Assembly: GCA_964444685.1 (NCBI GenBank)
Contig: CAYUIG010000022.1
Location: forward strand, 1 to 62,827
Reading direction: 5' to 3'
Length of the DNA: 62,827 bases
Source of the DNA: CAYUIG01 sp964444685
GTDB taxonomy: Bacteria > Gemmatimonadota > Gemmatimonadetes > Longimicrobiales > RSA9
Shown here: piece after piece, positions 1 to 9,342 of the stretch
How the letters are laid out: every line of letters begins with the position of its first letter
How positions within the stretch are numbered: the first letter of the stretch is position 1
Notes under the pieces: generated by a model
The model's database searches: none
The model's input: only the letters and a program-made list of their open reading frames with translations
Told to the model about the DNA's origin: nothing
Position numbers and translations under genes: made by a program

Positions 1-672
1 ATCATGGCCAGCATCCTGGCGGCCTTCGCACTCGACCGCTGGTGGGAGGGCCAGCGCGAGCGGTCGGAAGAGCGCGCCACCCTCGCAGCCCTCCACGACG
101 ACTTCACCGCCGCGCGTACCGAGCTCGAGCGACGGCGCGTCTTCCATGCCCGGATCGAAGCGGCCACCCGTTCGACGACCCTGGCTCTCCACGAAAGCCG
201 CGACCGACACGAAAATTTCGCGGTCGTCGCCGACACGACGCTCGGACTCGCCTACATCGCTCCCACGACGCAACTCGGCCTCGGCACTGCGCGTGGACTG
301 ATACAATCCGGCCGCCTTGGCATCCTCCAGGATCTCGCGCTGCGGAAGGCTCTTTCCGAGTGGGACGGCAGGCTCGGGGAGCTGACCGAGGAAGAATTCA
401 GAGGCCATCAGTACGTTCACGATCATCTGGACCCCGTCATGCGCACGCGCATGGATGTGAGCCCGTTCGTGGGCAACCGCATGGCGCACCTCCTTCTGGG
501 CCGGGAAGGCCCTGCGCCGACCGGATCGAGCCGCGTACCCGTGGACTACGAAACGATCGGCGTGTTCTCGATGCGTCTCTTCATCATGGAACACGGCAGC
601 GAAGAGTTCGATGCTGTGCTCGCCGAGGTGGATCGTATACTCGGACTCGTCGAAGCGGCGCGCGCGCGTTGA
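1..672 (+). CDS. DUF6090-like protein, 5' partial
   Basis: The frame is open from base 1, and the first ATG (base 4) lies inside a hydrophobic stretch, ILAAFALDRWWEGQRER. This matches the end of the N-terminal membrane segment followed by a D/N-x-W-x-E motif that is typical of DUF6090-type proteins, so the true start is probably upstream of the window. The rest (about 220 residues) is soluble and mostly helical, with a charged helix right after the membrane segment; no catalytic motif is visible. Its TGA overlaps the ATG of the next gene (TGATG), so the two are probably translationally coupled. Function unknown; assignment is from the N-terminal pattern only. Confidence 0.6.
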   Translation: MMASILAAFALDRWWEGQRERSEERATLAALHDDFTAARTELERRRVFHARIEAATRSTTLALHESRDRHENFAVVADTTLGLAYIAPTTQLGLGTARGLIQSGRLGILQDLALRKALSEWDGRLGELTEEEFRGHQYVHDHLDPVMRTRMDVSPFVGNRMAHLLLGREGPAPTGSSRVPVDYETIGVFSMRLFIMEHGSEEFDAVLAEVDRILGLVEAARAR

Positions 673-2345
673 TGCCCTCCCGGCTTCAGCGTTTCCTGGG
701 CGAGATGCAGCGGCGCAAGGTAATCCGTGCTGCGCTCGTCTATATCGGCGGCGCCTTCGTCGCACTCCAGGCGGCCGACATCCTCGTTCCGGCGCTGCGG
801 CTCCCGCCGGCCACCATGACGCTCGTCGTGGTGCTCGTGGCCATCGGCTTCTTCGTCATGCTCGCCATCGCGTGGAACTTCGATCTCGGCCGCGGCGGGT
901 TCCAGCGCACGCCGCCCGCGGTGCCGCCGCTCGCTGTCGAGCCCGGCACCGTCGCCGTCATGCCCTTCCTCAACTTCAGCTCCGATCCGGAGAACGACTA
1001 CTTCGCCGACGGGATCACCGAGGATGTCATCGCGCACCTCTCCAAGATCCGCTCGCTGCGCGTGATCTCCCGCACGTCGGTGATGCCCTTTCGTCATCGC
1101 GGTCAGAGCCTGCGCGAAATCGCCGCGCAGCTCGGCGCGTCGACGGTCGTGGACGGGAGCGTCCGCAGGGTCGGAGACCGCGTTCGCATCGTCGCGGAAG
1201 TGATCGAAGCGAGCACGGACCGGCATCTCTGGGCCGAGACCTACGATCGCGAGATGACCGACATTTTCGCGATCCAGACGGATGTGGCGCTGCACATCGC
1301 GAACGCGCTCGAGGCCGAGCTGAGTCCGGACGAACGATCGCGCATACGTCGCGAGCCGACCCACAGCATCGAGGCGTACGAGCTGTACCTGAAAGCGCGG
1401 CAGCTTCACATCCAGTACACGCCCGACTCGCTGCGGCGTGCGATCCGCGTCTATCAGGATGCCATTGCCGCCGATTCGAACTACGCGCTCGCGTACGCCA
1501 GCATGGCGCTCGCCTACGCGGAGCTCGGCGAGGCCGGGGCCGTGCGGCCCGAGCTGGCCCGGCGTGCGGCCGTGGACGCCGCGACGCAGGCGGTGCGGAT
1601 CGACCCGAATCTGGGCGAGGCACATACGGCGATCGCGCATGTGAAGGCGCTGTGGGAATTCGACTGGGCCGGCGCGCTCGCCGGGTTCAGGCGCGCCATC
1701 GAGCTGTCACCGAGCAGCGCCGATGCATACGACCTGTACGGCCGCCTCTGCTCTGCGCTCGGCAGCTTCGACGAGGCCATCGCACTGCAGCGGCGCGCAC
1801 AGCAGCTCGATCCACTCGCACACCGCCTCGACGTCGCAACCACACTCCTGCGCGCCGGGCGGTACGAGGAAGCGGAAAGCGAAACGCGCCACGCGATGTC
1901 GTTCGATGCCGACTACGACCGCGCACACGCGACCCTCGGGTGGGCACTGATCGGACAGCGACGCGAGTCGGAAGGTGTTGCGGAGCTCGAGCGAGCCGTC
2001 GAGGCCGCACCTGCCAGCTCGCAGTGGCTCGGACAGCTCGCCCAGGCCAAGGCGGTTAGCGGAGACCGCGATGGTGCGCGTGAGATCCTCGCCCGCATGG
2101 AACGCGGCAAGGGCTTCGACTACGTGCCGCCCTATCACCTCGCCTACGTCTACACCGGTCTCGGCGAGCACGACCGCGCCATCGATCTCCTCGAGCGCGC
2201 CATGCAGGAGCGCGCGGGCGCCGTCTACGCGATCAAGGGTTCGTTCCTGTTCGCGCCGCTGCGCGGTCACCCGCGCTACCAGGCGCTGCTTGCACGGATG
2301 AAACTGGATGACGTGACGGCTTCCGTCGGTTCGCTTACGCCGTGA
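672..2345 (+). CDS. TolB-like/TPR membrane protein (paralogue 1)
   Basis: A 557-residue protein starting at the ATG that overlaps the upstream stop codon. Residues 1-17 are basic (EMQRRKVIR) and are followed by two membrane segments (about 18-40 and 47-68). Residues about 96-220 form a TolB N-terminal/FlgO-like domain: VAVMPFLNFSSDPENDYFADGITED, later GSVRR and HLWAETYDRE. TPR repeats fill the remainder. In many bacteria this TolB-TPR unit is fused to a CadC-type DNA-binding domain or to an adenylate cyclase, and neither is present here. A role as a membrane-anchored scaffold or regulator is inference. Two paralogues with the same layout lie at 22515 and 55985. Confidence 0.85.
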   Translation: MPSRLQRFLGEMQRRKVIRAALVYIGGAFVALQAADILVPALRLPPATMTLVVVLVAIGFFVMLAIAWNFDLGRGGFQRTPPAVPPLAVEPGTVAVMPFLNFSSDPENDYFADGITEDVIAHLSKIRSLRVISRTSVMPFRHRGQSLREIAAQLGASTVVDGSVRRVGDRVRIVAEVIEASTDRHLWAETYDREMTDIFAIQTDVALHIANALEAELSPDERSRIRREPTHSIEAYELYLKARQLHIQYTPDSLRRAIRVYQDAIAADSNYALAYASMALAYAELGEAGAVRPELARRAAVDAATQAVRIDPNLGEAHTAIAHVKALWEFDWAGALAGFRRAIELSPSSADAYDLYGRLCSALGSFDEAIALQRRAQQLDPLAHRLDVATTLLRAGRYEEAESETRHAMSFDADYDRAHATLGWALIGQRRESEGVAELERAVEAAPASSQWLGQLAQAKAVSGDRDGAREILARMERGKGFDYVPPYHLAYVYTGLGEHDRAIDLLERAMQERAGAVYAIKGSFLFAPLRGHPRYQALLARMKLDDVTASVGSLTP

Positions 2346-3630
2346 GCCGGCGGGCGAGTCGTCGCCCGAGACCGAGGATAGTGAGAACGGTAGGACGGCC
2401 CAGTGCCTCCGGGAACACGCTTGCATCACACACGTAGAGCCCGCCGACTTCCGTCTCGAGATCGGCATTCACCACGCCACCGATCGGTACCGTCGAGGAA
2501 GGATGCGTACCGCGCAGCGGCGTGGTGAAGATCGTGCCGGGGTTGCAGCCGGCGCGCTTCAGGATCCGGCCGGCCACTTCCTCGGCGCGCGAGAGCCGCT
2601 CGCGGTCAAGTGACGTGAGGCCCTTCCGGATGCGGCCGCGCGCATCCACTTCCCCGCTGCGCTCGTCGCGCAGCTTGATCATGACGCCGAGCGTGCGGCC
2701 CCAGCGCAGCCACGTCAGCGGATACGCAGGCCCCTTGGTGGCCATGATGATCGGGTACATCAGCCACGGGTCCACCAGCGTGGAGTACATCACGTCCAGC
2801 TCGGGCTCTTCCATGCTCCAGGTCATCGGCGGATCGCCACCCTGGCCGCGGAACGGCGCGAGCCCGTAAACCATCGCGGTCGTGTCCATGGCCACGCCGC
2901 GACCCGCGGCTTCGATGCCGCTGTTGCGCAGCAGCACCGCGGAACCGATGCCGCCGGCCGCAACGACGACCGTCCCCGCATCGTAGTCAATGGATCGTCC
3001 GCGCACGCGCGCGCTCACGCCCGCGACGTGCCCGCCTTCGACGCGGATCCGCTCCACACGCGCGCCGGTGATGAGTTCGGCGCCCGCGGCCACCGCGTCA
3101 TCGATCCACTCGGCCGCATTCCACTTCGAGCCGCAGCGGCAGCCCAGCATGCACTTCGCGCCGCAGTCGAACCGACCGTTGCGACCCGGGACCATGAACT
3201 TGTCCTGCGGCTGCCACTCCATCCCGAGCTCCGCCGCCGCCATCGCCACGCGCGTCGAAGCGTCACCGCGCAATTCCGCCGGCAGCGGCGCGACGCGCAA
3301 CTCGTCCGCCGCCGCGGCCGCATCCGCCTCTACGTCCACGCCGTAGCGCGCCCGCAGCCACGCGGGCGGGGGTGCCGCGCAGGCGCAGTACATCGACGTC
3401 GCGCCGCCGAGCATCAGCGGGCGGATGATGTTGAGCCCTTCGTCGGTGAACAGCAGCGCGCGACGGTCGGCGTAGAGCAGTGCGCCCGGATAGGTGCCGT
3501 AGAGCGGATGCCCGCGCCAGTCCTTGCCCCGCTCCAGGACCAGCACCCGCTTTCCCGCCCGTGCCAGCTCCCGGGCAACCGAAGCGCCGCCGGGGCCGGA
3601 CCCGATTACGATGGCGTCGGGGTGGTTCAT
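2335..3630 (-). CDS. GMC-type FAD-dependent oxidoreductase
   Basis: A 431-residue protein with an N-terminal Rossmann FAD motif (VIGSGPGGASVARELARAG, residues 8-26) and E33 at the end of the second strand. The C-terminal GMC signature is visible as GTHPSSTVPIGG and GLYVCDASVFPEALG...T. A cysteine cluster (C156, C160, C164, C166, in DCGAKCMLGCRCGSKW) precedes the substrate domain; similar clusters occur in a GMC subgroup of sugar or sterol dehydrogenases. At 431 residues it is shorter than most GMC enzymes (500-600). Substrate unknown. Its 3' end overlaps the convergent TPR gene by 11 bp, and a heptad repeat element lies upstream. Confidence 0.85.
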   Translation of the reverse strand: MNHPDAIVIGSGPGGASVARELARAGKRVLVLERGKDWRGHPLYGTYPGALLYADRRALLFTDEGLNIIRPLMLGGATSMYCACAAPPPAWLRARYGVDVEADAAAAADELRVAPLPAELRGDASTRVAMAAAELGMEWQPQDKFMVPGRNGRFDCGAKCMLGCRCGSKWNAAEWIDDAVAAGAELITGARVERIRVEGGHVAGVSARVRGRSIDYDAGTVVVAAGGIGSAVLLRNSGIEAAGRGVAMDTTAMVYGLAPFRGQGGDPPMTWSMEEPELDVMYSTLVDPWLMYPIIMATKGPAYPLTWLRWGRTLGVMIKLRDERSGEVDARGRIRKGLTSLDRERLSRAEEVAGRILKRAGCNPGTIFTTPLRGTHPSSTVPIGGVVNADLETEVGGLYVCDASVFPEALGRPTVLTILGLGRRLARRLTA

Positions 3631-3657
3631 TCTAGACCGTACCTGGCTGAATCATCC

Positions 3658-3746
3658 GAGTCGGGAGTCGCGAGACTGGAGACTGGAGACTGGAGTCTGG
3701 TTGAAGGCGGGCCCCGTTGTAAACCAGACTCCCGACTCCAGACTCG
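3658..3746. repeat. Two-armed heptanucleotide element, GACTGGA family, copy 1
   Basis: The left arm (about 3658-3701) is a run of 7-bp units of the form TGGAGAC/GGGAGTC. A GC-rich spacer of about 20 bp ends in GTAAACCAG, and the right arm (3721-3746) has inverted units CAGACTC, CCGACTC, CAGACTC. The arms are complementary, so a hairpin can form. It lies in the divergent spacer between the GMC oxidoreductase and the thioredoxin reductase. Related elements are at 46474-46555 and 54686-54828. Confidence 0.85.
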
Positions 3747-3801
3747 AAAAGTCTTGCCAGAGGCGTTAAGATCAGCGTTGAACCAGCGGACGCGAAATGA
3801 T

Positions 3802-4809
3802 ATGGAAAAGCTCGTAATCATTGGCTCCGGCCCTGCCGCATGGACCGCCGCGATCTACGCGGCGCGGGCGAACCTCGACCCCCTCGTGATCGAGGGGGAA
3901 CCGTCGCGTACCACGCTGCCCGGCGGGCAGCTCATGTACACGACGGAAGTCGAGAACTACCCGGGCTTCCCCGAAGGCGTCACGGGGCCGGAGCTGATGG
4001 ACAAGTTCCGCACGCAGGCCACGCACTTCGGAACGCGCATCATGACGGAGGACGTCAAGTCGGTGGACTTCGGCGTGCACCCGTTCGTCATCCGGCCGAA
4101 CTACTCGGACCCGATCGAGGCGCTGTCGGTGATCGTGGCCACGGGCGCGCGTGCGCGCTGGCTGAACGTGCCGAACGAGGAGCGGCTGGCGCAGGGCGGC
4201 GGCGGCGTGTCCGCGTGCGCCGTATGCGACGGCGCTTTGCCGGCGTATCGCGACAAGGTCGTCGCCGTGGTCGGCGGCGGCGACTCCGCGATGGAGGAGG
4301 CGCTGTACCTGACGAAGTTCGCGCGCGAGGTACTCGTGATCCATCGGCGCGACGAGCTGCGCGCGTCGCGCATCATGGCGGAGCGCGCGCTCCAGCACCC
4401 CAAGATCCGCTTCCTCTGGAACACGGTCGTCACCGAAGTGCTCGGCTACGACACGATCACCGGACTGCGCCTCGAGGACACCGTCACCGGTGAAGCGAGC
4501 GAGATCGAAGTGGGCGGCCTGTTCGTCGCGATCGGCCACGACCCGGCCACGAAGTTCCTCGACGGCCAGCTCGAGCTGCACCCGAGCGGCTACATCGTCA
4601 CGCCCGAGCCCTGGCGCACGGCTACGAGTGTGGCCGGCGTCTTCGCCGCGGGCGATGTCATGGACAGCTACTACCGCCAGGCCGTGACGGCCGCAGGCAC
4701 CGGCTGCATGGCAGCGCTCGAGGCCGAGCGCTGGCTCGCACACCAGGGGCTCGGCGAATCGCCGGTCCTCGAAACCGCAGAAGCTCCGGGCTCGGGAAAA
4801 GTGGGCTGA
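3802..4809 (+). CDS. trxB: Thioredoxin-disulfide reductase
   Basis: A 335-residue flavoprotein that reduces thioredoxin with NADPH in the cytoplasm. FAD-binding IIGSGPAAWTAAIYAARA is at residues 6-23, GGQL and TEVENYPGFP follow, the redox-active pair is C139/C142 in SACAVCDGA, the NADPH motif VVGGGDSAMEEA is at about 156-167, and the closing FAD motif is FAAGDVMDSYYRQAVTAAGTG. The length is typical of the low-molecular-weight bacterial class. A C-terminal tail of about 20 residues (ESPVLETAEAPGSGKVG) goes beyond the usual end. The start ATG at 3802 gives the family N-terminus MEKLVIIG. The ABC ATPase gene begins 8 bp downstream, so the two may be co-transcribed. Confidence 0.95.
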   Translation: MEKLVIIGSGPAAWTAAIYAARANLDPLVIEGEPSRTTLPGGQLMYTTEVENYPGFPEGVTGPELMDKFRTQATHFGTRIMTEDVKSVDFGVHPFVIRPNYSDPIEALSVIVATGARARWLNVPNEERLAQGGGGVSACAVCDGALPAYRDKVVAVVGGGDSAMEEALYLTKFAREVLVIHRRDELRASRIMAERALQHPKIRFLWNTVVTEVLGYDTITGLRLEDTVTGEASEIEVGGLFVAIGHDPATKFLDGQLELHPSGYIVTPEPWRTATSVAGVFAAGDVMDSYYRQAVTAAGTGCMAALEAERWLAHQGLGESPVLETAEAPGSGKVG

Positions 4810-4817
4810 GCGCCCGC

Positions 4818-5483
4818 GTGGGCGCGTACGTCGAGATCGCCGCCGTCACGAAGCGCTACACCGAAGGCGACGCATCCCACCTCGTGCTCGATGGCGCCAC
4901 CGCGTCCATCGCGCCCGGTGAGTTCGTCGCGCTGCTGGGTCCCAGCGGTTCCGGCAAGACCACGCTGCTGAATCTCATCGCCGGCATCGACCTGCCCGAC
5001 AGCGGCGAGGTGTGGCTCGGTGAAGAGATCGTCAACAAGCTCTCCGAGCGCGAGCGCACGCTGCTGCGCCGCCGGCGCATCGGCTTCGTCTTCCAGTTCT
5101 TCAACCTGCTGCCCACACTCACCGTCGCGGAGAACCTGCGCCTTCCGCTCGAGCTGAACGGCATCCAGGGCGAGGACCGAATCCTCGCCCTGCTCGACCG
5201 CGTCGGTCTCGCGGATCGTGCACACAGTTTTCCGGATCGTCTGTCGGGCGGCGAGCAGCAGCGCGTCGCGGTTGCGCGCGCGCTCGTGCACGATCCCGAT
5301 GTCGTGCTCGCGGACGAACCCACGGGCAACCTCGATGCGGCGACGGGCGAGAACGTGCTCGCGCTGCTCGGTGAGCTGGTGCGCGAACAGGGCCGGACGT
5401 TGATCGTCGCCACACACAGCGATCGCGTGGTCCAGCACGCGGACCGCACACTTGTCCTCCGCAACGGCAAGCTGGAATCATGA
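4818..5483 (+). CDS. ABC transporter ATP-binding protein, AttE/LolD/MacB type
   Basis: A 221-residue ATPase starting at GTG. The Walker A motif GPSGSGKT is at 41-48, the Q-loop sits in FVFQFFNLLPTLTVAENL, the signature is LSGGEQQR, and Walker B plus D-loop read VVLADEPTGNLD. A switch histidine follows in VATHSD. This is the LolD/MacB-type ATPase class that powers mechanotransmission or lipoprotein-release systems. It overlaps the permease gene by 4 bp (ATGA), and the next gene encodes an AttH-like protein, so the operon matches the AttE-AttF/AttG-AttH layout known from other bacteria. The substrate is unknown. Confidence 0.92.
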   Translation: MGAYVEIAAVTKRYTEGDASHLVLDGATASIAPGEFVALLGPSGSGKTTLLNLIAGIDLPDSGEVWLGEEIVNKLSERERTLLRRRRIGFVFQFFNLLPTLTVAENLRLPLELNGIQGEDRILALLDRVGLADRAHSFPDRLSGGEQQRVAVARALVHDPDVVLADEPTGNLDAATGENVLALLGELVREQGRTLIVATHSDRVVQHADRTLVLRNGKLES

Positions 5484-7999
5484 GCCTGCTGCGCCGCTCC
5501 TCCGCGCGCTGGCTGCTTCAACATCCGTGGCCCGCGGGACTGTCGCTGCTCGGCATCGCGCTCGGCATAGCCGTCGTGGCCGGCATGGACCTCGCCATCG
5601 GCAGCGCGCGCCGCGCATTTCTCGCATCGGCCGAAGCCGTAGGCGGGCGCGCTACGCATCACGTGATCGGCGGACCGGCAGGCCTGCCGGACAGCACGTA
5701 CGCGCGCGTGCGCGGCACGATCGTGGAAGCGGCGCCGATCGTGGAGGCGTACGCGCGCGCACCCGACTTCCCGGGCCGCACGTTCCGCATCCTGGGCGTG
5801 GACCCGTTCGCGGAAGCGCCGTTCCGTTCCTGGGTGGCGACGGGCTCCGGCCTCTCGCTCGCCCCGCTCCTCACGCATCCCGGTTCCGTCGTACTCGGTT
5901 TGCCGCTCGCCATGGAACTGGGCCTGTCGATCGGCGACACGCTCGCCCTCGTTGCAGGCGGCGAACCACGCCGCGCGGTCGTCATGGGACTGGTCGAGCC
6001 GGAAGATGCGCTCGCGCGCACCGCCCTAGCTGATGTGTTGCTCGCCGACATCGCGACCGCGCAGGAGCTGGCCGGCACCATCGGCCGCATCACGCGCATC
6101 GATCTCCGCATGACGGCTGAAGACTCGGCGCACCTGGCTGCTGTGCTTCCTCCGGGCACGCGCATCGTCGGTGCGGGTGAGCGTGTGGCGACGACCGCAG
6201 CCATGACGCGCGCATTCGAGGTGAACCTCACCGCACTGTCGCTGCTCGCGCTGATCTTCGGGATCTTCCTCGTCTACAACGCGGTCACCTTCTCCGTGCT
6301 GCGACGCAGGCCGCTCATCGCGCTGGAGCGTGCCATCGGCGTAACGCGCGACCAGGTGGTGGCACGCGTGGTCGGTGAAGCCGTCGTCATCGGCGCGCTC
6401 GCCACACTGCTCGGTTTCGCACTGGGCATCCTGCTCGCGCGCGGCCTCGTGGGGCTGGTCGCACGGACCATCAACGATCTGCACTTCGCGCTCACGGTGT
6501 CGGAGCTCCGCTTCGGACCGGGCGCCGTTCTGCGTGCGCTGCTGCTGGGTACGCTCGGCAGTGCGCTCGCTGCCCTGCCCGCCGCCGTGCAGGCCGCACG
6601 CATGAGGCCGGGCGCCGCACTCCTCCGCTCGGCGCTCGAGCAGCATGTGCGGGCACGCACGGGTCCACTTCTCTTCGGCGGACTCGCACTCGCGGGCGCG
6701 GGCGTCGTCGTCGCACTTACGCCGGGGGCAGGACTCGGACTCGGATTCGCGGGTCTGTTCGCGCTCATCGGCGGTGCCGCCCTGCTCGCGCCGGCGATCA
6801 CGCTGGGCATTGCGCGACTGCTGCGCCCCGCCGCGACGTTCGTCGGTGGCGCCGCCGGCAGTCATGCCGCGCGCGGCGTCGCGTCATCACTCAGTCGCAC
6901 CGGCCCCGCGATCGCCGCGCTCGCGGTCGCGGTCGGCGCCGTGCTTGCCGTCGGCACCGTCGTCGGCAGCTTCCGCAGCGCGGTCGAGTCATGGCTCGCG
7001 CACGCGCTCCGCGCCGACGTGTACGTCTCGGTGCCCGGTGCGTTATCGAACCGCGCCGAAGGCACGCTGGACCCGATCATCGTCGAGCGTGTAAGGGCGC
7101 TGCCGCTCGCCGAGGGTGTCACGACGTTCCGCAACGTGGTGCTGCCGCATCCGGATGGCGACCTGCGCATCTCGGCGGTCGATCTGCATCCGCCGCACCG
7201 CGCCGGGTTCGATCTGATCGAAGGCGATCCGGTGGAAGCGTGGCGCGCATTCGATGCCGGCGGCCTGCTGGTCACGGAATCGCTCGCGTTCCGCCGCGGA
7301 CTGCATCCCGGCTCGATGCTGATCCTCCCGACGCAGCGCGGCGACCGGCCGTTCGAGGTAGCCGCCGTATTCCGCGACTATACTACGGAGCACGGCCTCA
7401 TCTTCATCGACCGCGCGGCGTACGATGCAAACTGGGATGATGCGGGCGTCACATCGCTGGGCGTGTTCGCGCGGCCGCGTGTGAGCACGGATTCGCTCAT
7501 CGCCGCGCTGCGCGCGCTTGCACCCACCGACGCGGCGGTGAACTTCACACGCACGCGTGACCTGCGCGCGGGATCGCTCGCCGTGTTCGACCGCACGTTC
7601 GCCATCACGATGGTGCTGCGCGCACTCGCGCTCGTCGTGGCTCTGGTCGGTGTGCTGGGTGCGCTCATGGCGCTCCAGCTCGAGCGCACGCGCGAGCTGG
7701 GCGTACTGCGCGCGCTCGGACTCACGCCGCGCGGGCTCGGTGCCGTCGTCGCCGGTCAGACGGCCGTCATGGGCGTGGCCGCGGCGGTCCTTGGGCTCCC
7801 GCTCGGTGCGGCACTCGGCGCGCTGATGCTCGAAGTCGTGAACCGCCGCTCGTTCGGCTGGAGCGTGCCGTTCCAGCTCGATGCGAACATGGTCGCACAA
7901 TCCGCCGCAGTCGCCATCGTGGCCGCGCTCGTTGCCGGTGCGTACCCCGCGTGGCGAATGGCACGCACGCGGCCGGCGGAAGCTCTGCGGGGCGAATGA
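5480..7999 (+). CDS. Fused two-FtsX-domain ABC permease, AttF+AttG-like
   Basis: An 839-residue inner-membrane permease with an N-terminal membrane anchor and a large periplasmic region. A first FtsX block (about residues 250-380) has three membrane segments and the motif FSVLRRRPLIALERAIGVTRDQV. A second hydrophobic segment (about 400-500) and a second periplasmic domain follow. The last FtsX block (about 710-835) has LERTRELGVLRALGLTPRGL and ends PAWRMARTRPAEALRG, the canonical FtsX terminus. In AttEFGH systems AttF and AttG are often separate; here one polypeptide supplies both halves. The gene starts inside the ATPase stop (ATGA) and its stop overlaps the attH-like start. Confidence 0.9.
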   Translation: MSLLRRSSARWLLQHPWPAGLSLLGIALGIAVVAGMDLAIGSARRAFLASAEAVGGRATHHVIGGPAGLPDSTYARVRGTIVEAAPIVEAYARAPDFPGRTFRILGVDPFAEAPFRSWVATGSGLSLAPLLTHPGSVVLGLPLAMELGLSIGDTLALVAGGEPRRAVVMGLVEPEDALARTALADVLLADIATAQELAGTIGRITRIDLRMTAEDSAHLAAVLPPGTRIVGAGERVATTAAMTRAFEVNLTALSLLALIFGIFLVYNAVTFSVLRRRPLIALERAIGVTRDQVVARVVGEAVVIGALATLLGFALGILLARGLVGLVARTINDLHFALTVSELRFGPGAVLRALLLGTLGSALAALPAAVQAARMRPGAALLRSALEQHVRARTGPLLFGGLALAGAGVVVALTPGAGLGLGFAGLFALIGGAALLAPAITLGIARLLRPAATFVGGAAGSHAARGVASSLSRTGPAIAALAVAVGAVLAVGTVVGSFRSAVESWLAHALRADVYVSVPGALSNRAEGTLDPIIVERVRALPLAEGVTTFRNVVLPHPDGDLRISAVDLHPPHRAGFDLIEGDPVEAWRAFDAGGLLVTESLAFRRGLHPGSMLILPTQRGDRPFEVAAVFRDYTTEHGLIFIDRAAYDANWDDAGVTSLGVFARPRVSTDSLIAALRALAPTDAAVNFTRTRDLRAGSLAVFDRTFAITMVLRALALVVALVGVLGALMALQLERTRELGVLRALGLTPRGLGAVVAGQTAVMGVAAAVLGLPLGAALGALMLEVVNRRSFGWSVPFQLDANMVAQSAAVAIVAALVAGAYPAWRMARTRPAEALRGE

Positions 8000-9342
8000 T
8001 GCGACGCGCGATCAACATCGCCATTGGGCTCACGGTGCTCGGCATCGCGGCCGTTGCGTACCTGTGGCCCAGGCCGGAGTCCGACGTGCGCGCCACACTG
8101 TCGCTCTCCGAGGCCATGGGCATCGGCGATACGCTCGGCTGGCAGCGCGCTACGGAGCCGCGCCCGTTCTCCTTCCCCGCGGACCACGGCCCGCACACCG
8201 GGTATCGCACCGAGTGGTGGTACTTCACGGGCAATCTGCACACGACGGATGGGCGACGCTTCGGATTCCAGCTCACGTTTTTCCGCAGCGGCCTCGCGGC
8301 CGACTCGATTCCCCGTTCCTCGTCGTGGGCAGCACGCGATGCGTACATGGCCCACTTCGCGATCACGGATGCGACCGCCGATGAGTTCCACGCGTTCGAT
8401 GCGTTCGCGCGCGGCGCCGCGCAGCTCGCGGGGGCAACCGCGCAGCCGTTCCGCGTGTGGCTGCACGATTGGGAAGCCGCATCCACAGGCGCAGAGACGT
8501 TCCCGCTCGTGCTGCGCGCACAGCGCGACTCGTTCACACTCGAACTCACGCTCGAAGCCGGCAAGCCGCCCGTACTGAACGGCGAGGCCGGACTGAGCAG
8601 GAAGGGTCCATCACCGGGCAATGCGACGTACTACTACTCGATGACGCGGCTGCCGGCGCACGGCACCATACGCGTGGGTGACGCGGTGCACGAGGTGAGC
8701 GGGCTCGCATGGATGGACCGTGAATGGGGCACGAGCGCGCTCGAGGCGGATCGCACCGGCTGGGACTGGTTCGCGCTCCAGCTCGCGGACTCCACCGAGC
8801 TGATGCTCTATCGCATCCGTCCGGGCCAGGAATGGGCCGGCGGCACGTTCGTCGACCGCGATGGAAGCACGACCGTGCTGTCGGCGGACGCATTCACGAT
8901 CGACGAGCTGGACACGTGGCGCAGTCCCCTCGACGGCGCCCGCTACCCGTCCTCGTGGCACATCCGCGTATCGTCGCTCGAACTCGAGATGGATGTGACG
9001 CCCGTGATCGCTGCACAGGAGCTGAATCTGTCCGTGCGCTACTGGGAAGGCGCTGTAGAGGTGCGCGCCTTTCGTGCCGGCCGCCCAGTCGAGGGGCGCG
9101 GCTATGTGGAGTTGACGGGCTACGCTGGTGATGCGGGCGACGAACGGCGGGCGACGCGGGGCGGGCGACAAACGACGGGCGACAACGGACGGGCCACGAC
9201 GGGCGACAAACGACGGGCGACGACGGACGGGCTACGTCGGGCGACGAACGGCGGGCGACCGACGGACGGGCTACGTCGGGCGACGAACGGCGGGCGACGA
9301 CGGACGGGCTACGTCGGGCGACGAACGGCGGGCGACAAGTGA
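7996..9342 (+). CDS. AttH/CrtC-like lipocalin-type protein with repeat-encoded tail
   Basis: A 448-residue protein starting at one of two adjacent ATGs (7996 or 7999) that overlap the permease stop. After an N-terminal membrane or signal segment (about residues 6-22), residues about 45-376 form the AttH/CrtC-like double lipocalin domain: GYRTEWWYFTGNL, WMDREWG, WDWFALQL and the final GYVELTGYAGD. In AttEFGH transporters AttH is the periplasmic partner. The last 70 residues are low-complexity (RRAT, TGDK, GGR) and are coded by the GGGCGAC heptad repeat, starting just past the normal end of the family. The ancestral gene probably ended near 9130 and was extended when the repeat removed its stop. 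Confidence 0.88.
   Translation: MMRRAINIAIGLTVLGIAAVAYLWPRPESDVRATLSLSEAMGIGDTLGWQRATEPRPFSFPADHGPHTGYRTEWWYFTGNLHTTDGRRFGFQLTFFRSGLAADSIPRSSSWAARDAYMAHFAITDATADEFHAFDAFARGAAQLAGATAQPFRVWLHDWEAASTGAETFPLVLRAQRDSFTLELTLEAGKPPVLNGEAGLSRKGPSPGNATYYYSMTRLPAHGTIRVGDAVHEVSGLAWMDREWGTSALEADRTGWDWFALQLADSTELMLYRIRPGQEWAGGTFVDRDGSTTVLSADAFTIDELDTWRSPLDGARYPSSWHIRVSSLELEMDVTPVIAAQELNLSVRYWEGAVEVRAFRAGRPVEGRGYVELTGYAGDAGDERRATRGGRQTTGDNGRATTGDKRRATTDGLRRATNGGRPTDGLRRATNGGRRRTGYVGRRTAGDK

Noticed and set aside
42..671. Extension of the first TPR protein upstream to base 42
   Set aside because: The extra part is an Arg/Pro-rich out-of-frame copy of the DUF6090-like gene; the start at 672 gives the family N-terminus.
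9222..9336. Three 38-bp direct repeats that look like a CRISPR array
   Set aside because: The units abut without unique spacers and are built from 7-bp subunits; no cas genes are near.
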